The notes beneath the pieces were generated by a model, which worked only from the letters and a program-made list of their open reading frames with translations, was not told the origin of the DNA and searched no databases. Positions 29,781 to 37,267 of a stretch of 64,000 nucleotides of DNA are shown here, piece after piece. Source of the DNA: Paenibacillus hexagrammi (lineage in GTDB: Bacteria > Bacillota > Bacilli > Paenibacillales > NBRC-103111); contig NZ_CP090978.1 of the NCBI RefSeq assembly GCF_021513275.1, positions 4,340,001-4,404,000 of the forward strand. The letters are read 5' to 3'. Numbering within the stretch: the first letter of the stretch is position 1; each line of letters begins with the position of its first letter. The position numbers were made by a program, and so were the translations under genes.

Positions 29781-31106
29781 TTATCGACTGTCTCCTGTCT
29801 GTCTTCCTCTTCGCTTTTGCTGGTTGGCTTTCATCTTCTCTTCGGTGCCTTGCTCACTCGCGATAAAGATGATTTCATTCTTGATGGCATCGGGCAAATA
29901 TTGCTGTTGTACGAAATGACCGGGATAATCATGAGGATACATATACCCTTTATGCCCTAGCTTTTCTGCCCCTTTGTAGTGAGTATCCCGAAGATGCAGC
30001 GGAACGTCAGCGGACTTGACGTGTTCCATAAGGTGCATAGCTCGCTCGATTGCAATGGGAATCGAATTCGACTTGGGACTCTCCACAGCGAAAATAATTG
30101 CCTGGGAAATGACATATTTAGACTCTGGCCAGCCAATCTTATGGTAGGCGTCCATCGCGGTGACGGCCTGAATCATCGCCTGGGGATTAGCCAGGCCGAT
30201 ATCTTCGCTGCAGGCGACTATCAGACGCCTCAGGAACGTCATAGGATCCATGCCGAGCTTCTCGACGGCATAGAGGAACCAGAACAGCGCGGCGTCGCTG
30301 GAGCCGCGTACGCTTTTGTGAAAAGCGGACAGCACGTCATACTGCGTAGACTCGTCCGCTTTCACGATCGGGCGGCGGATGGATTCCTCCGCCACCTCTA
30401 GCGTAATCTGAACCGTGCCGTCCGGTTCAGGCGAGGTCGTCAGCGCTGCCAGCTCCAGCGCGTTCAGCGAGCGGCGGATGTCGCCGACGGCCATCCGCGC
30501 GATGTGCTCCAGCGCCTCCTCGTCCACGCGGAGGCGCATAAAGCCGAGCCCCTTCACGGGGTCGGCCAGCGCTCTTCTCATGGCGATGAGCGCATGCTCC
30601 GCCGTGAGGGCCTCGAGCTGAAACAGCGTCGAGCGCGACAGCAAGGCCCCGTTCACATGGTGAAACGGGTTCTCGGTCGTCGCCCCGATGAAGATGAGGA
30701 TGCCCTGCTCCACGGCGGGCAGCAGCGCATCCTGACGCGAGGTGTTAAAGCGGTGCACCTCGTCGAGAAACAGCGTCGTCTTGCGGCCGTATAGCGCTTT
30801 ATTCGATTTGGCCTGCTCAATGACTTCGCGTACATCTTTGACTGAAGCATCAACCGCATTTAACTTGATGAATTCGCCTTGCGTCCGGTTGGCGATGATG
30901 TTCGCCAGCGTCGTCTTCCCTGTTCCAGGAGGTCCGTACAGCAAAATGGAGCTGACCTGATCCGCCTCAATGGCTCGCCGAAGTAGTTTTCCGCGGCCAA
31001 CAATATGCTCTTGACCGATATATTCATCCAAGGTAGTCGGACGCATACGATCCGCTAACAATTTGCCGCCAGGATCCTGCTGGCTCGCATAAGTAAACAA
31101 ATCCAT
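29781..31106 (-). CDS. rarA: Replication-associated recombination protein A (AAA+ ATPase)
   Basis: RarA/MgsA family clamp-loader-like ATPase acting at stalled replication forks. Walker A is GPPGTGKTT, Walker B LFLDEVHRF, sensor 1 IGATTENPF and sensor 2 in GDIRRSLNALE, followed by the C-terminal tetramerisation domain (PESKYVISQAIIFAV, YMYPHDYPGHFV). Start is ATG 31106 with AAGGA eight bases upstream. About 441 aa. The middle third (30300-30750) is strikingly GC-rich relative to flanks. Equivalent to B. subtilis yrvN. It follows tcdA with 11 bases between. Confidence 0.94.
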   Translation of the reverse strand: MDLFTYASQQDPGGKLLADRMRPTTLDEYIGQEHIVGRGKLLRRAIEADQVSSILLYGPPGTGKTTLANIIANRTQGEFIKLNAVDASVKDVREVIEQAKSNKALYGRKTTLFLDEVHRFNTSRQDALLPAVEQGILIFIGATTENPFHHVNGALLSRSTLFQLEALTAEHALIAMRRALADPVKGLGFMRLRVDEEALEHIARMAVGDIRRSLNALELAALTTSPEPDGTVQITLEVAEESIRRPIVKADESTQYDVLSAFHKSVRGSSDAALFWFLYAVEKLGMDPMTFLRRLIVACSEDIGLANPQAMIQAVTAMDAYHKIGWPESKYVISQAIIFAVESPKSNSIPIAIERAMHLMEHVKSADVPLHLRDTHYKGAEKLGHKGYMYPHDYPGHFVQQQYLPDAIKNEIIFIASEQGTEEKMKANQQKRRGRQTGDSR

Positions 31107-31117
31107 ACGTGTCATCC

Positions 31118-31885
31118 TTACTCGCTTTTCTTCGCTCTTTGCTCAGCTCTCTCGAGCAGCTCCTTAACGGCAACGCTAACCATGATTAAACCCGCTACAG
31201 GCGGTACAAACGCATTACTTGCCGGAGGCATCTGAGCTTTGCGGATTTCAGGAGCGTTCTCGGGCACGATCTGCTGAGTGACGTCCTCACGCGGCTTCAT
31301 CGGCTCCTCGGTAGAGAATACAACCTTTACCCCTTTTTTGATGCCTTCCTTGCGAAGCTTGTGCCTGATAACGCGTGCAATCGGATCCATCGTCGTCTTC
31401 GAAATATCCGCTACACGGAATTGAGAAGGGTCCATTTTGTTAGCAGCACCCATACTGGACACCATCGGAATCTTTCTCTGCAAGCATTGTTTGATCAAAT
31501 GGATCTTGTAGCTAATTGTATCGCTTGCGTCCAAAACATAGTCAAGATCGTATTCAAACAGTTTCTCATACGTCTCTTCCGTGTAAAACATGCGCAGCGA
31601 GATCGCATCGCACTCCGGGTTGATCAACTTAATCCGATCTCTCATTAGATCGGCTTTAGGCTGTCCAACAGTGGTCGTCAGCGCATGGATCTGACGATTA
31701 ATGTTCGTAATGTCCACTACGTCCTTATCGATCAGGATGATGCGTCCCACTCCGGTACGGGCCAATGCTTCAGCTGCGATGGAGCCGACTCCTCCGATAC
31801 CGAGTACCGCTACCGTACTGTTCTTCATAACTTCCAGTCCCTCGGGACCAATTGCCAGCTCCGTACGGGAAAATTGATGCAGCAT
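31118..31885 (-). CDS. tcdA: tRNA threonylcarbamoyladenosine dehydratase
   Basis: E1-like ATP-dependent enzyme (TcdA/CsdL, B. subtilis YrvM) that cyclises t6A37 to ct6A in tRNA. The nucleotide fold starts VAVLGIGGVGSIAAEALAR; IDKDVVDITNINRQ, KADLMRDRIKLINP and VLDASDTISYK are the E1 landmarks, and the C-terminal segment SNAFVPPVAGLIM is typical. Start ATG 31885 has AAAGGAGG upstream, giving 255 aa. It lies between aspS and rarA as in B. subtilis. Confidence 0.93.
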   Translation of the reverse strand: MLHQFSRTELAIGPEGLEVMKNSTVAVLGIGGVGSIAAEALARTGVGRIILIDKDVVDITNINRQIHALTTTVGQPKADLMRDRIKLINPECDAISLRMFYTEETYEKLFEYDLDYVLDASDTISYKIHLIKQCLQRKIPMVSSMGAANKMDPSQFRVADISKTTMDPIARVIRHKLRKEGIKKGVKVVFSTEEPMKPREDVTQQIVPENAPEIRKAQMPPASNAFVPPVAGLIMVSVAVKELLERAEQRAKKSE

Positions 31886-32005
31886 GCCGCTGAATCCTCC
31901 TTTGTCTAAAAGAACGGAATCCCGCGCCGCGGCTAGACACGAAGGCATCTAACCGCTGAACGCGGGAATCTCGTCTGTATGTGAAAGTAGTCGTTCTAAT
32001 ACTTC

Positions 32006-33787
32006 TTACGCCTTGCCAGCCGGCTGCTTCAACGCAACGCGAATGGACAACTGCTCAAGCTGCTTGTCTTCCAGCGCGCTTGGAGCATCGGTAAGCAGAT
32101 CCGTTGCACTGACCGTTTTCGGGAAAGCGATCGTCTCCCGAAGGTTGGATTGACCGGCAATCAGCATGACCAAGCGGTCGAAGCCGAACGCGATACCACC
32201 ATGTGGCGGAGTACCGTATTCGAAGGCTTCCAATAGGAAACCGAATTTCTCGGTTGCTTCTTCTTTGGAGAAACCAAGAGCGTCAAACATTTTTTCCTGT
32301 ACTTCGCGCTTAAAGATACGCATGGAACCTCCGCCTACTTCGTAGCCGTTCAGAACAAGGTCATAGGCTTGGGCGCGAATTTGTCCAGGGTCGGTATCGA
32401 AGAAGTGCAGGTCTTCCTCTTTAGGACGCGTGAACGGATGGTGCTCCGCGACATAACGCTTCTCTTCTTCATCATAGCCAAGTAATGGGAAGTCTACTAC
32501 CCATGCAAATTTAAATACGGAATCATCGATCAAGCCAAGATCGCGGCCGATTTTCAGACGAAGATTGCCAAGTACGTCTGCAACGACTTTCTTTTTGTCC
32601 GCAGAGAATAGCAGTAAGTCTCCCTCTTCTGCACCCAAACGCTCTGTAAGAGCAGCAATTTCAGCTTCATTGAAGAATTTGACGATAGGCCCTTTGAATT
32701 CGCCTTCTTTGACTTGAATCCAAGCTAAGCCTTTGGCTCCGTAGCGTGCTGCGAAAGGCAGCAGATCGTCGATTTCTTTACGGCTCCAAGTGCCGCAGCC
32801 TTTGGCATTCAAGGCTTTCACTTGTCCGCCGTTTTTAATTACATTCGCAAACACTTGCACACCGGACTCGCCAACAATGTCGGATACGTCTTGAAGCTCT
32901 AGTCCAAAACGCAGATCCGGCTTATCGGAGCCGTATTTAGCCATTGCATCAGCATAGCTTAAGCGTTGGAATGGACGGGCAATGTCCACGCCTGCTGTTT
33001 CGTTCATCAGCTTAGCAATGAGCTCTTCCATCAGCTCGAGCAATTGATCTTGCGATAAGAAGGATGTCTCAATATCGACTTGTGTGAATTCCGGCTGACG
33101 ATCTGCACGAAGATCTTCGTCGCGGAAGCAGCGTGCGATTTGGTAGTAACGCTCCAGACCACCAACCATCAGAAGCTGCTTATAAATTTGCGGAGATTGC
33201 GGAAGCGAGAAGAATTCGCCCGGATGAACGCGGCTTGGTACCAAGTATTCACGAGCACCCTCCGGTGTGCTTTTTGTCAGAATCGGTGTTTCTACTTCGA
33301 TAAAACCTTGCTCGTCAAGGAAATTGCGGAACAGCTTTGCCGCTTTCGAACGAAGCATCAAGGTCTTCTGCATTTCCGGACGGCGAATGTCCAGATAACG
33401 GTATTTCAAACGAAGGGATTCATCCACTTGGATGCCATCCTCGATGAAGAATGGAGGTGTCTTCGCAGGGCTCATGATCTCAACCTGTGTGACTTGAATC
33501 TCGATTTCGCCGGTTGCGATATTTTTGTTCACTGTTTCAGGGTCGCGCTCTACCACTTTACCTTGCACAGCCAATACGTACTCACTGCGCGCACGGTCTG
33601 CTATTGCTAGAGCATCTCCAGAGAAATCCGGATTAAAGACAACTTGTACGATGCCGCTTCTGTCACGAAGATCAATGAACAGCACTCCGCCCAAGTCACG
33701 TCTTGTTTGCACCCATCCATTTAAAATCACTGTTTGTCCAACTTGTTCTTTGGTCAATTGACCGCAATGATGTGTTCTGAGCATCAT
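32006..33787 (-). CDS. aspS: Aspartate--tRNA ligase
   Basis: Class IIb synthetase, 593 aa. N-terminal OB-fold anticodon-binding domain ([22 protein letters not shown]), then the catalytic core with motif 2 [16 protein letters not shown] and motif 3 at [13 protein letters not shown] bacterial GAD insertion domain sits between. Whether it is discriminating or not cannot be told here. Start is the first of two ATGs behind GAGGAGG. It lies about 50 bases after hisS and would share its T-box control. Confidence 0.95.
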   Translation of the reverse strand: MMLRTHHCGQLTKEQVGQTVILNGWVQTRRDLGGVLFIDLRDRSGIVQVVFNPDFSGDALAIADRARSEYVLAVQGKVVERDPETVNKNIATGEIEIQVTQVEIMSPAKTPPFFIEDGIQVDESLRLKYRYLDIRRPEMQKTLMLRSKAAKLFRNFLDEQGFIEVETPILTKSTPEGAREYLVPSRVHPGEFFSLPQSPQIYKQLLMVGGLERYYQIARCFRDEDLRADRQPEFTQVDIETSFLSQDQLLELMEELIAKLMNETAGVDIARPFQRLSYADAMAKYGSDKPDLRFGLELQDVSDIVGESGVQVFANVIKNGGQVKALNAKGCGTWSRKEIDDLLPFAARYGAKGLAWIQVKEGEFKGPIVKFFNEAEIAALTERLGAEEGDLLLFSADKKKVVADVLGNLRLKIGRDLGLIDDSVFKFAWVVDFPLLGYDEEEKRYVAEHHPFTRPKEEDLHFFDTDPGQIRAQAYDLVLNGYEVGGGSMRIFKREVQEKMFDALGFSKEEATEKFGFLLEAFEYGTPPHGGIAFGFDRLVMLIAGQSNLRETIAFPKTVSATDLLTDAPSALEDKQLEQLSIRVALKQPAGKA

Positions 33788-33835
33788 AATTGTTGTTGCC
33801 TCCTCATAGGGTTTAAGTACTGATTACAAAAGCTT

Positions 33836-35095
33836 CTATTCGAATAGCGTCTTCGCTGCATTCGCTGCCAGATCCGCCAAGGTGACGGTTAGCTGATCCC
33901 CTGTTTCCATTTTCTTTAGCGTAATTTCCCCGCGAGCAAGCTCGTCGTCGCCAAGAATCGCCACATATTTGGCGTTATATCGGTCCGCAGATTTCATTTG
34001 TGCTTTCATCTTACGGCCCAAATAATCTTTCTCCGCAGCTATGCCCTGCTGTCTGAGCTGGTACAGAAGCTTAATGACTTCTTTTTCAGCGGGTTCTCCG
34101 AGTGCAATCAAATACACATCAATCGGTTCCGGCTTCGGTACTTCGACACCTTGATTGGCCAGCACGAGCAGGATCCGCTCAAGTCCGAGCCCAAGTCCGA
34201 CACCCGGCTGATCGCCGCCGCCGATTTGCTCAACCAGCCCGTTATAACGGCCGCCTGCTCCTATCGTATCGATAGATCCAATGCCTGCCGACTTGTATTC
34301 GAAAGCCGTATGCGTGTAGTAATCCAGTCCGCGTACAAGCCGGGGATTAATCGTGAATGGGATCTCCATCGCAGTAAGATGATCTTGAACAGCCCCAAAG
34401 TGCGTATTACATTCATCATCTAAGTGATCTAAAATACTCGGTGCACCTTCACCATACTTTTGATCTACTTTACAATCAAGAATGCGCATGGGATTGCGAT
34501 CATACCTGAATTGGCAGTCTTTGCAAAGCTTATCTTTTACTGGAGCGAAGAAAGCCTGCAGCTCGGTTCGATAAGCCGTACGCACGGAAGGCGTGCCCAC
34601 CGAATTAATTTCAACGGTCACATTCTGCAGTCCAATTTCCTTGTAAAACGTATAGCCCAACGCGATGACCTCCGCGTCGATACTCGGTTCCGTCGATCCG
34701 AAAGCTTCAATACCAAACTGATGAAATTGACGGTATCGGCCAGCTTGAGGCTGCTCGTAGCGGAACATCGGGCCTACATAATACAGTTTGCTTACGTCCG
34801 GCTCACCATAAAGCTTGTTCTCTACATATGCACGTACGACACCGGCAGTACCTTCCGGTCGAAGTGTAATGCTTCTGTCCCCTTTGTCCTGGAACGTATA
34901 CATTTCCTTTTCGACAATATCCGTGGTCTCCCCCACCCCGCGCGCGAACAATTCCGTATGTTCAAAGATTGGGGTGCGAATTTCTTTGTAATTAAATCTT
35001 CGGCATAGATCCCTAGCTTTGTTCTCCAAGTACTGCCACTTCTCGACATCACCTGGCAGGAGATCCTGTGTACCTTTCGGCTTCTGAATACTCAT
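33836..35095 (-). CDS. hisS: Histidine--tRNA ligase
   Basis: Class IIa synthetase, 419 aa from ATG 35095 (GGAGGG upstream). Motif 1 region KEIRTPIFEHTELFARGVG, motif 2 FRYEQPQAGRYRQFHQFG, the histidine A motif RGLDYYTHTAFEY and motif 3 GAGGRYNGL, GVGLGLERILL are all present, followed by the anticodon-binding domain. First gene of hisS-aspS, behind a T-box. Confidence 0.95.
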   Translation of the reverse strand: MSIQKPKGTQDLLPGDVEKWQYLENKARDLCRRFNYKEIRTPIFEHTELFARGVGETTDIVEKEMYTFQDKGDRSITLRPEGTAGVVRAYVENKLYGEPDVSKLYYVGPMFRYEQPQAGRYRQFHQFGIEAFGSTEPSIDAEVIALGYTFYKEIGLQNVTVEINSVGTPSVRTAYRTELQAFFAPVKDKLCKDCQFRYDRNPMRILDCKVDQKYGEGAPSILDHLDDECNTHFGAVQDHLTAMEIPFTINPRLVRGLDYYTHTAFEYKSAGIGSIDTIGAGGRYNGLVEQIGGGDQPGVGLGLGLERILLVLANQGVEVPKPEPIDVYLIALGEPAEKEVIKLLYQLRQQGIAAEKDYLGRKMKAQMKSADRYNAKYVAILGDDELARGEITLKKMETGDQLTVTLADLAANAAKTLFE

Positions 35096-35134
35096 CTGTA
35101 TCCACCCTCCTTGTTCCATTCCCTTTTATGAGTC

Positions 35135-35212
35135 AAACTCCATTCGAGGTCTTTCTAATGAGCTGACCGCGTACAGAGTTAGTTATGAGATAAACCTCTA
35201 TCGAGGTCTTTC
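35135..35212. repeat. Imperfect 21-bp direct repeat in the hisS leader
   Basis: The 21-base unit at 35135-35155 recurs at 35192-35212; both share CGAGGTCTTTC exactly. It lies between the T-box terminator and the hisS start codon, in the untranslated read-through RNA. Confidence 0.6.
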
Positions 35213-35236
35213 GAAGAGGTAAATTCTTATGGTAAC

Positions 35237-35566
35237 AAAAAAATCCCTCGCCGCTGACTTACGTCAGGGACGAGAGATTTGTTAACCAAATTCACCCGTG
35301 GTACCACCCACATTCAGGATTGCCAAGCAATGACTGTATCATTCTTCGCATATGTATCCTGCTCTTGTCGGATAACGCCCGCTACACGCCAGTCAGCTAC
35401 TGCACCGAAGCTTTGTGACAAAGCTTCATGGTTCCCTGCTGGTCCTCGGGGAGGTCTTTCATTCGCTCATTATAAGAAAGCTTGCAGCCTCGGCTTTCCT
35501 CTCTGGATATAGGAATGCGAATTACTTTGTCCCTTCAATGGATCTCAAATTTATCCAATCACATTA
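35237..35566 (-). promoter_or_regulatory. T-box riboswitch leader of hisS-aspS
   Basis: The T-box core GGGTGGTACCACGGG is at 35309-35295 on the minus strand, followed by a long terminator hairpin (CTCTCGTCCCTGAC with GTCAGCGGCGAGGG) and seven T at about 35243-35237. Upstream stem I has an AGTA bulge next to ATTCGC, which pairs with GCGAAT on the 3' side. The specifier is unresolved: I see no obvious CAC or CAT, and a GAC (Asp) at 35456-35454 is a candidate. Confidence 0.9.
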
Positions 35567-35572
35567 TTGCTT

Positions 35573-35601
35573 ATTGTAATCATTGAAGCTTTTAAAGTCA
35601 A
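35573..35601 (-). promoter_or_regulatory. Sigma-A promoter of hisS-aspS
   Basis: Minus strand TTGACT (35601-35596), 17-base spacer, TACAAT (35578-35573), immediately upstream of the T-box leader and just past the end of the HxlR gene. Confidence 0.8.
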
Positions 35602-35610
35602 GTGAGCGGA

Positions 35611-35916
35611 CTAAAATTGGTCCGCCCATTTTTGCAGCTCATCCATAACGGATTTAAGACCCTTCCCCTTGCTTGTAAGCTCGTACTCGATCCTCACCGG
35701 AGTCTCCGGATAGACATGCCGAATGACAATTCCAGATGCCTCCAGTTCTTTAAATCTTTCCGAAAGCATTCGATCACTCATGCTGGGGATGAGTTCGGAA
35801 ATATCTTTAAAACGCTTAGGTCCTGTCAGAAGTACATGGATAATCAGCCCTGTCCAACGTTTGCCGAGCAGTTCAAATGCATTTTCGAATTTTGGACACA
35901 GTTGATAGTCTTCCAT
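35611..35916 (-). CDS. HxlR-family redox-sensing repressor (YodB/CatR-like)
   Basis: A 101-aa MarR/HxlR winged-helix regulator. The start MEDYQLCPKFENAFELLGKRWTGLI places a cysteine at position 7, matching the conserved N-terminal redox Cys of YodB and CatR, which respond to quinones and diamide by disulfide formation or S-alkylation. ATG 35916 has AAGGAGATG upstream; the longer frame has no such site. It is divergent from a DoxX gene, and the intergenic DNA has a YodB-type operator. I infer that it represses the DoxX gene and perhaps itself. Confidence 0.82.
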   Translation of the reverse strand: MEDYQLCPKFENAFELLGKRWTGLIIHVLLTGPKRFKDISELIPSMSDRMLSERFKELEASGIVIRHVYPETPVRIEYELTSKGKGLKSVMDELQKWADQF

Positions 35917-35954
35917 ACGAATCATCTCCTTATGAACAATTTTAGCATAGTCGC

Positions 35955-35983
35955 TTGACAAAAGTAAGTGCCCGTCATAATAT
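35955..35983 (+). promoter_or_regulatory. Sigma-A promoter of the DoxX gene
   Basis: TTGACA (35955-35960), 17-base spacer, TAATAT (35978-35983). An operator-like palindrome overlaps its -10 end and start site. Confidence 0.82.
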
Positions 35984-35997
35984 ACTAACATAAAGTA
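35983..35997. promoter_or_regulatory. Predicted YodB/CatR-type operator
   Basis: TACTAACATAAAGTA fits the TACT-N7-AGTA pattern known for YodB and CatR sites. It begins at the last base of the -10 box of the DoxX promoter. Further AGTAAGT and TTTACT elements lie at 35963 and 36003, suggesting a second weaker half-site arrangement. Confidence 0.6.
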
Positions 35998-36037
35998 AGT
36001 TGTTTACTAAAAATAATTTATAGAGGAGTTGTTATCT

Positions 36038-36430
36038 ATGGCTTTAGGTTTACTTATTATTCGTCTCATTATCGGTCTTACATTCGCCGCGCACGGTACT
36101 CAAAAATTGTTCGGTTGGTTTGGAGGCTACGGACCGAAAGGCACTGGAGGCTTTTTTGAATCCATTGGTATTAAGCCCGGGGTTGCGATGGCTGTTCTTG
36201 CAGGATTGGCGGAGTTGCTAGGCGGACTGCTATTTGCGGTCGGACTTTGGACATTCATCGGGGCTGTGCTCATTGTTCTGACTATGATCATGGCTATGGT
36301 TAAAGTTCACGGCAAAAACGGCTTCTGGTCGACGTCAGGCGGTATCGAATATAATTTGGTGCTACTCGCGGTGGCTGTCGGTGTAGCTCTCATCGGAGCC
36401 GGAGAGTATTCTATCGATTCTCTCCTGTAA
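36038..36430 (+). CDS. DoxX family membrane protein (CatD-like)
   Basis: A 130-aa protein with four membrane helices. The motif LTFAAHGTQKLFGWFGGYG and the following GGFFESIGIKPG are typical of the DoxX/YphA/CatD family; MaoC-like enzymes are not nearby. In B. subtilis CatD is controlled by CatR and YodB and is linked to catechol and quinone resistance; the same pairing with a Cys7 HxlR protein here suggests a similar role. No CatE-type dioxygenase follows. Start is ATG 36038 behind GAGGAG. Confidence 0.85.
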   Translation: MALGLLIIRLIIGLTFAAHGTQKLFGWFGGYGPKGTGGFFESIGIKPGVAMAVLAGLAELLGGLLFAVGLWTFIGAVLIVLTMIMAMVKVHGKNGFWSTSGGIEYNLVLLAVAVGVALIGAGEYSIDSLL

Positions 36431-36533
36431 CTCCATGTAACATAAACACATCTAGATGGGATTATCCAATCATTGCTTGAGCTTTTTCATATGGGACACA
36501 GCCTACAGAAACTAATGCTTTTACACAAATCAT

Positions 36534-36563
36534 GCCCGCGCCTCCCATGGCAGACGGGCTTTT
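36534..36563 (+). terminator. Probable terminator after the DoxX gene
   Basis: GCCCG (36534-36538) and CGGGC (36555-36559) bracket a 16-base loop, followed by TTTTCTC. The stem is short, so confidence is moderate. Confidence 0.45.
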
Positions 36564-36614
36564 CTCATACCTTTAGGATGTGATCATTTTCAAACAATTT
36601 TCATTCGCCGGATT

Positions 36615-36643
36615 GTATATTCGGATTCTACGGACATATACAT
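36615..36643 (+). promoter_or_regulatory. Possible sporulation-type (sigma-E-like) promoter
   Basis: GTATATT (36615-36621), 13 bases, then CATATACAT (36635-36643), which resembles the sigma-E pattern of ATATT plus CATACA-T. It lies 50 bases upstream of the acidic protein gene. Speculative. Confidence 0.25.
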
Positions 36644-36692
36644 GTACAACAAGGGGAAAGCCCTTGCAAAATCAATCAGGAGGCTGAGAACA

Positions 36693-37091
36693 ATGACAAT
36701 TCAAAACCGTTTCCAAGAACAACCGCAGGATTACCTGGTGCTCTTCTCGGATGAAACAGAGGGTGAAGAAGTCGAAGTTGATGTAGTTGAAGAAGTTTCA
36801 GAGGCGGATGAAGACGTGGCTGCTGAAGAAGCTGAAGATTCCGATGCTGCGGAAGATGCGGAAGAAGATGCCTCGGATGAGGAAGACTCCGAAGATGAAG
36901 CTGAAGAAGATGCCTCGGAGGATGACGCTGTAGATGATTCGGACGATGGGGATGATGCGGAGGATGGGGAAGCTGCTGAAGAGGATGGCGAGGAAGATGT
37001 AGAGGATGAAGAGGTCGACGAGGCAGACGGCGATGAAGCCGATGAACCTGCCGACGCCTCATCCGAGGATGCTTCCGACACCGCCGAATAG
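36693..37091 (+). CDS. Hyperacidic low-complexity protein of unknown function
   Basis: A 132-aa protein that starts with an ordinary segment (MTIQNRFQEQPQDYLVLF) and then is almost entirely Glu, Asp, Ala and Ser for about 105 residues, with scattered Val and Gly. No Lys or Arg follows residue 6, so the predicted isoelectric point is very low. CAGGAGG eight to ten bases upstream of the ATG makes translation likely. I do not recognise a family. It is expected to be disordered; possible roles are cation binding, nucleic acid mimicry or a spore or coat component, none shown. Confidence 0.7.
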   Translation: MTIQNRFQEQPQDYLVLFSDETEGEEVEVDVVEEVSEADEDVAAEEAEDSDAAEDAEEDASDEEDSEDEAEEDASEDDAVDDSDDGDDAEDGEAAEEDGEEDVEDEEVDEADGDEADEPADASSEDASDTAE

Positions 37092-37216
37092 TTGTAAGCG
37101 CACACATATCTCCCATCTTAACATAACCCTACAAAGTGGGGCCTTGGCCTCAAAGCTGGATCAAGTACTTTGCTTGGGATCCCAAATTAATAAGTTCTAT
37201 GATGTGAACATAAACT

Positions 37217-37262
37217 AAGAGCCTTTTTTACCATTCTGGAACATACGGTAGAAAAGGCTCTT
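37217..37262. terminator. Hairpin between convergent genes, probable terminator
   Basis: AAGAGCC with TTTTTTACC pairs with GGTAGAAAAGGCTCTT. The stem is about 15 bp but the T tracts beyond it are poor on both sides. It separates the acidic protein gene from the convergent FAD oxidoreductase gene. Confidence 0.55.
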
Positions 37263-37267
37263 ATATA

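Noticed and set aside
36676..37116. His/Arg/Pro-rich and Ser-rich minus-strand frames opposite the acidic gene
   Set aside because: They arise because repeated GAA/GAT codons read as TTC/ATC-type or CTT/CAT codons on the other strand. Only the plus frame has a ribosome site.
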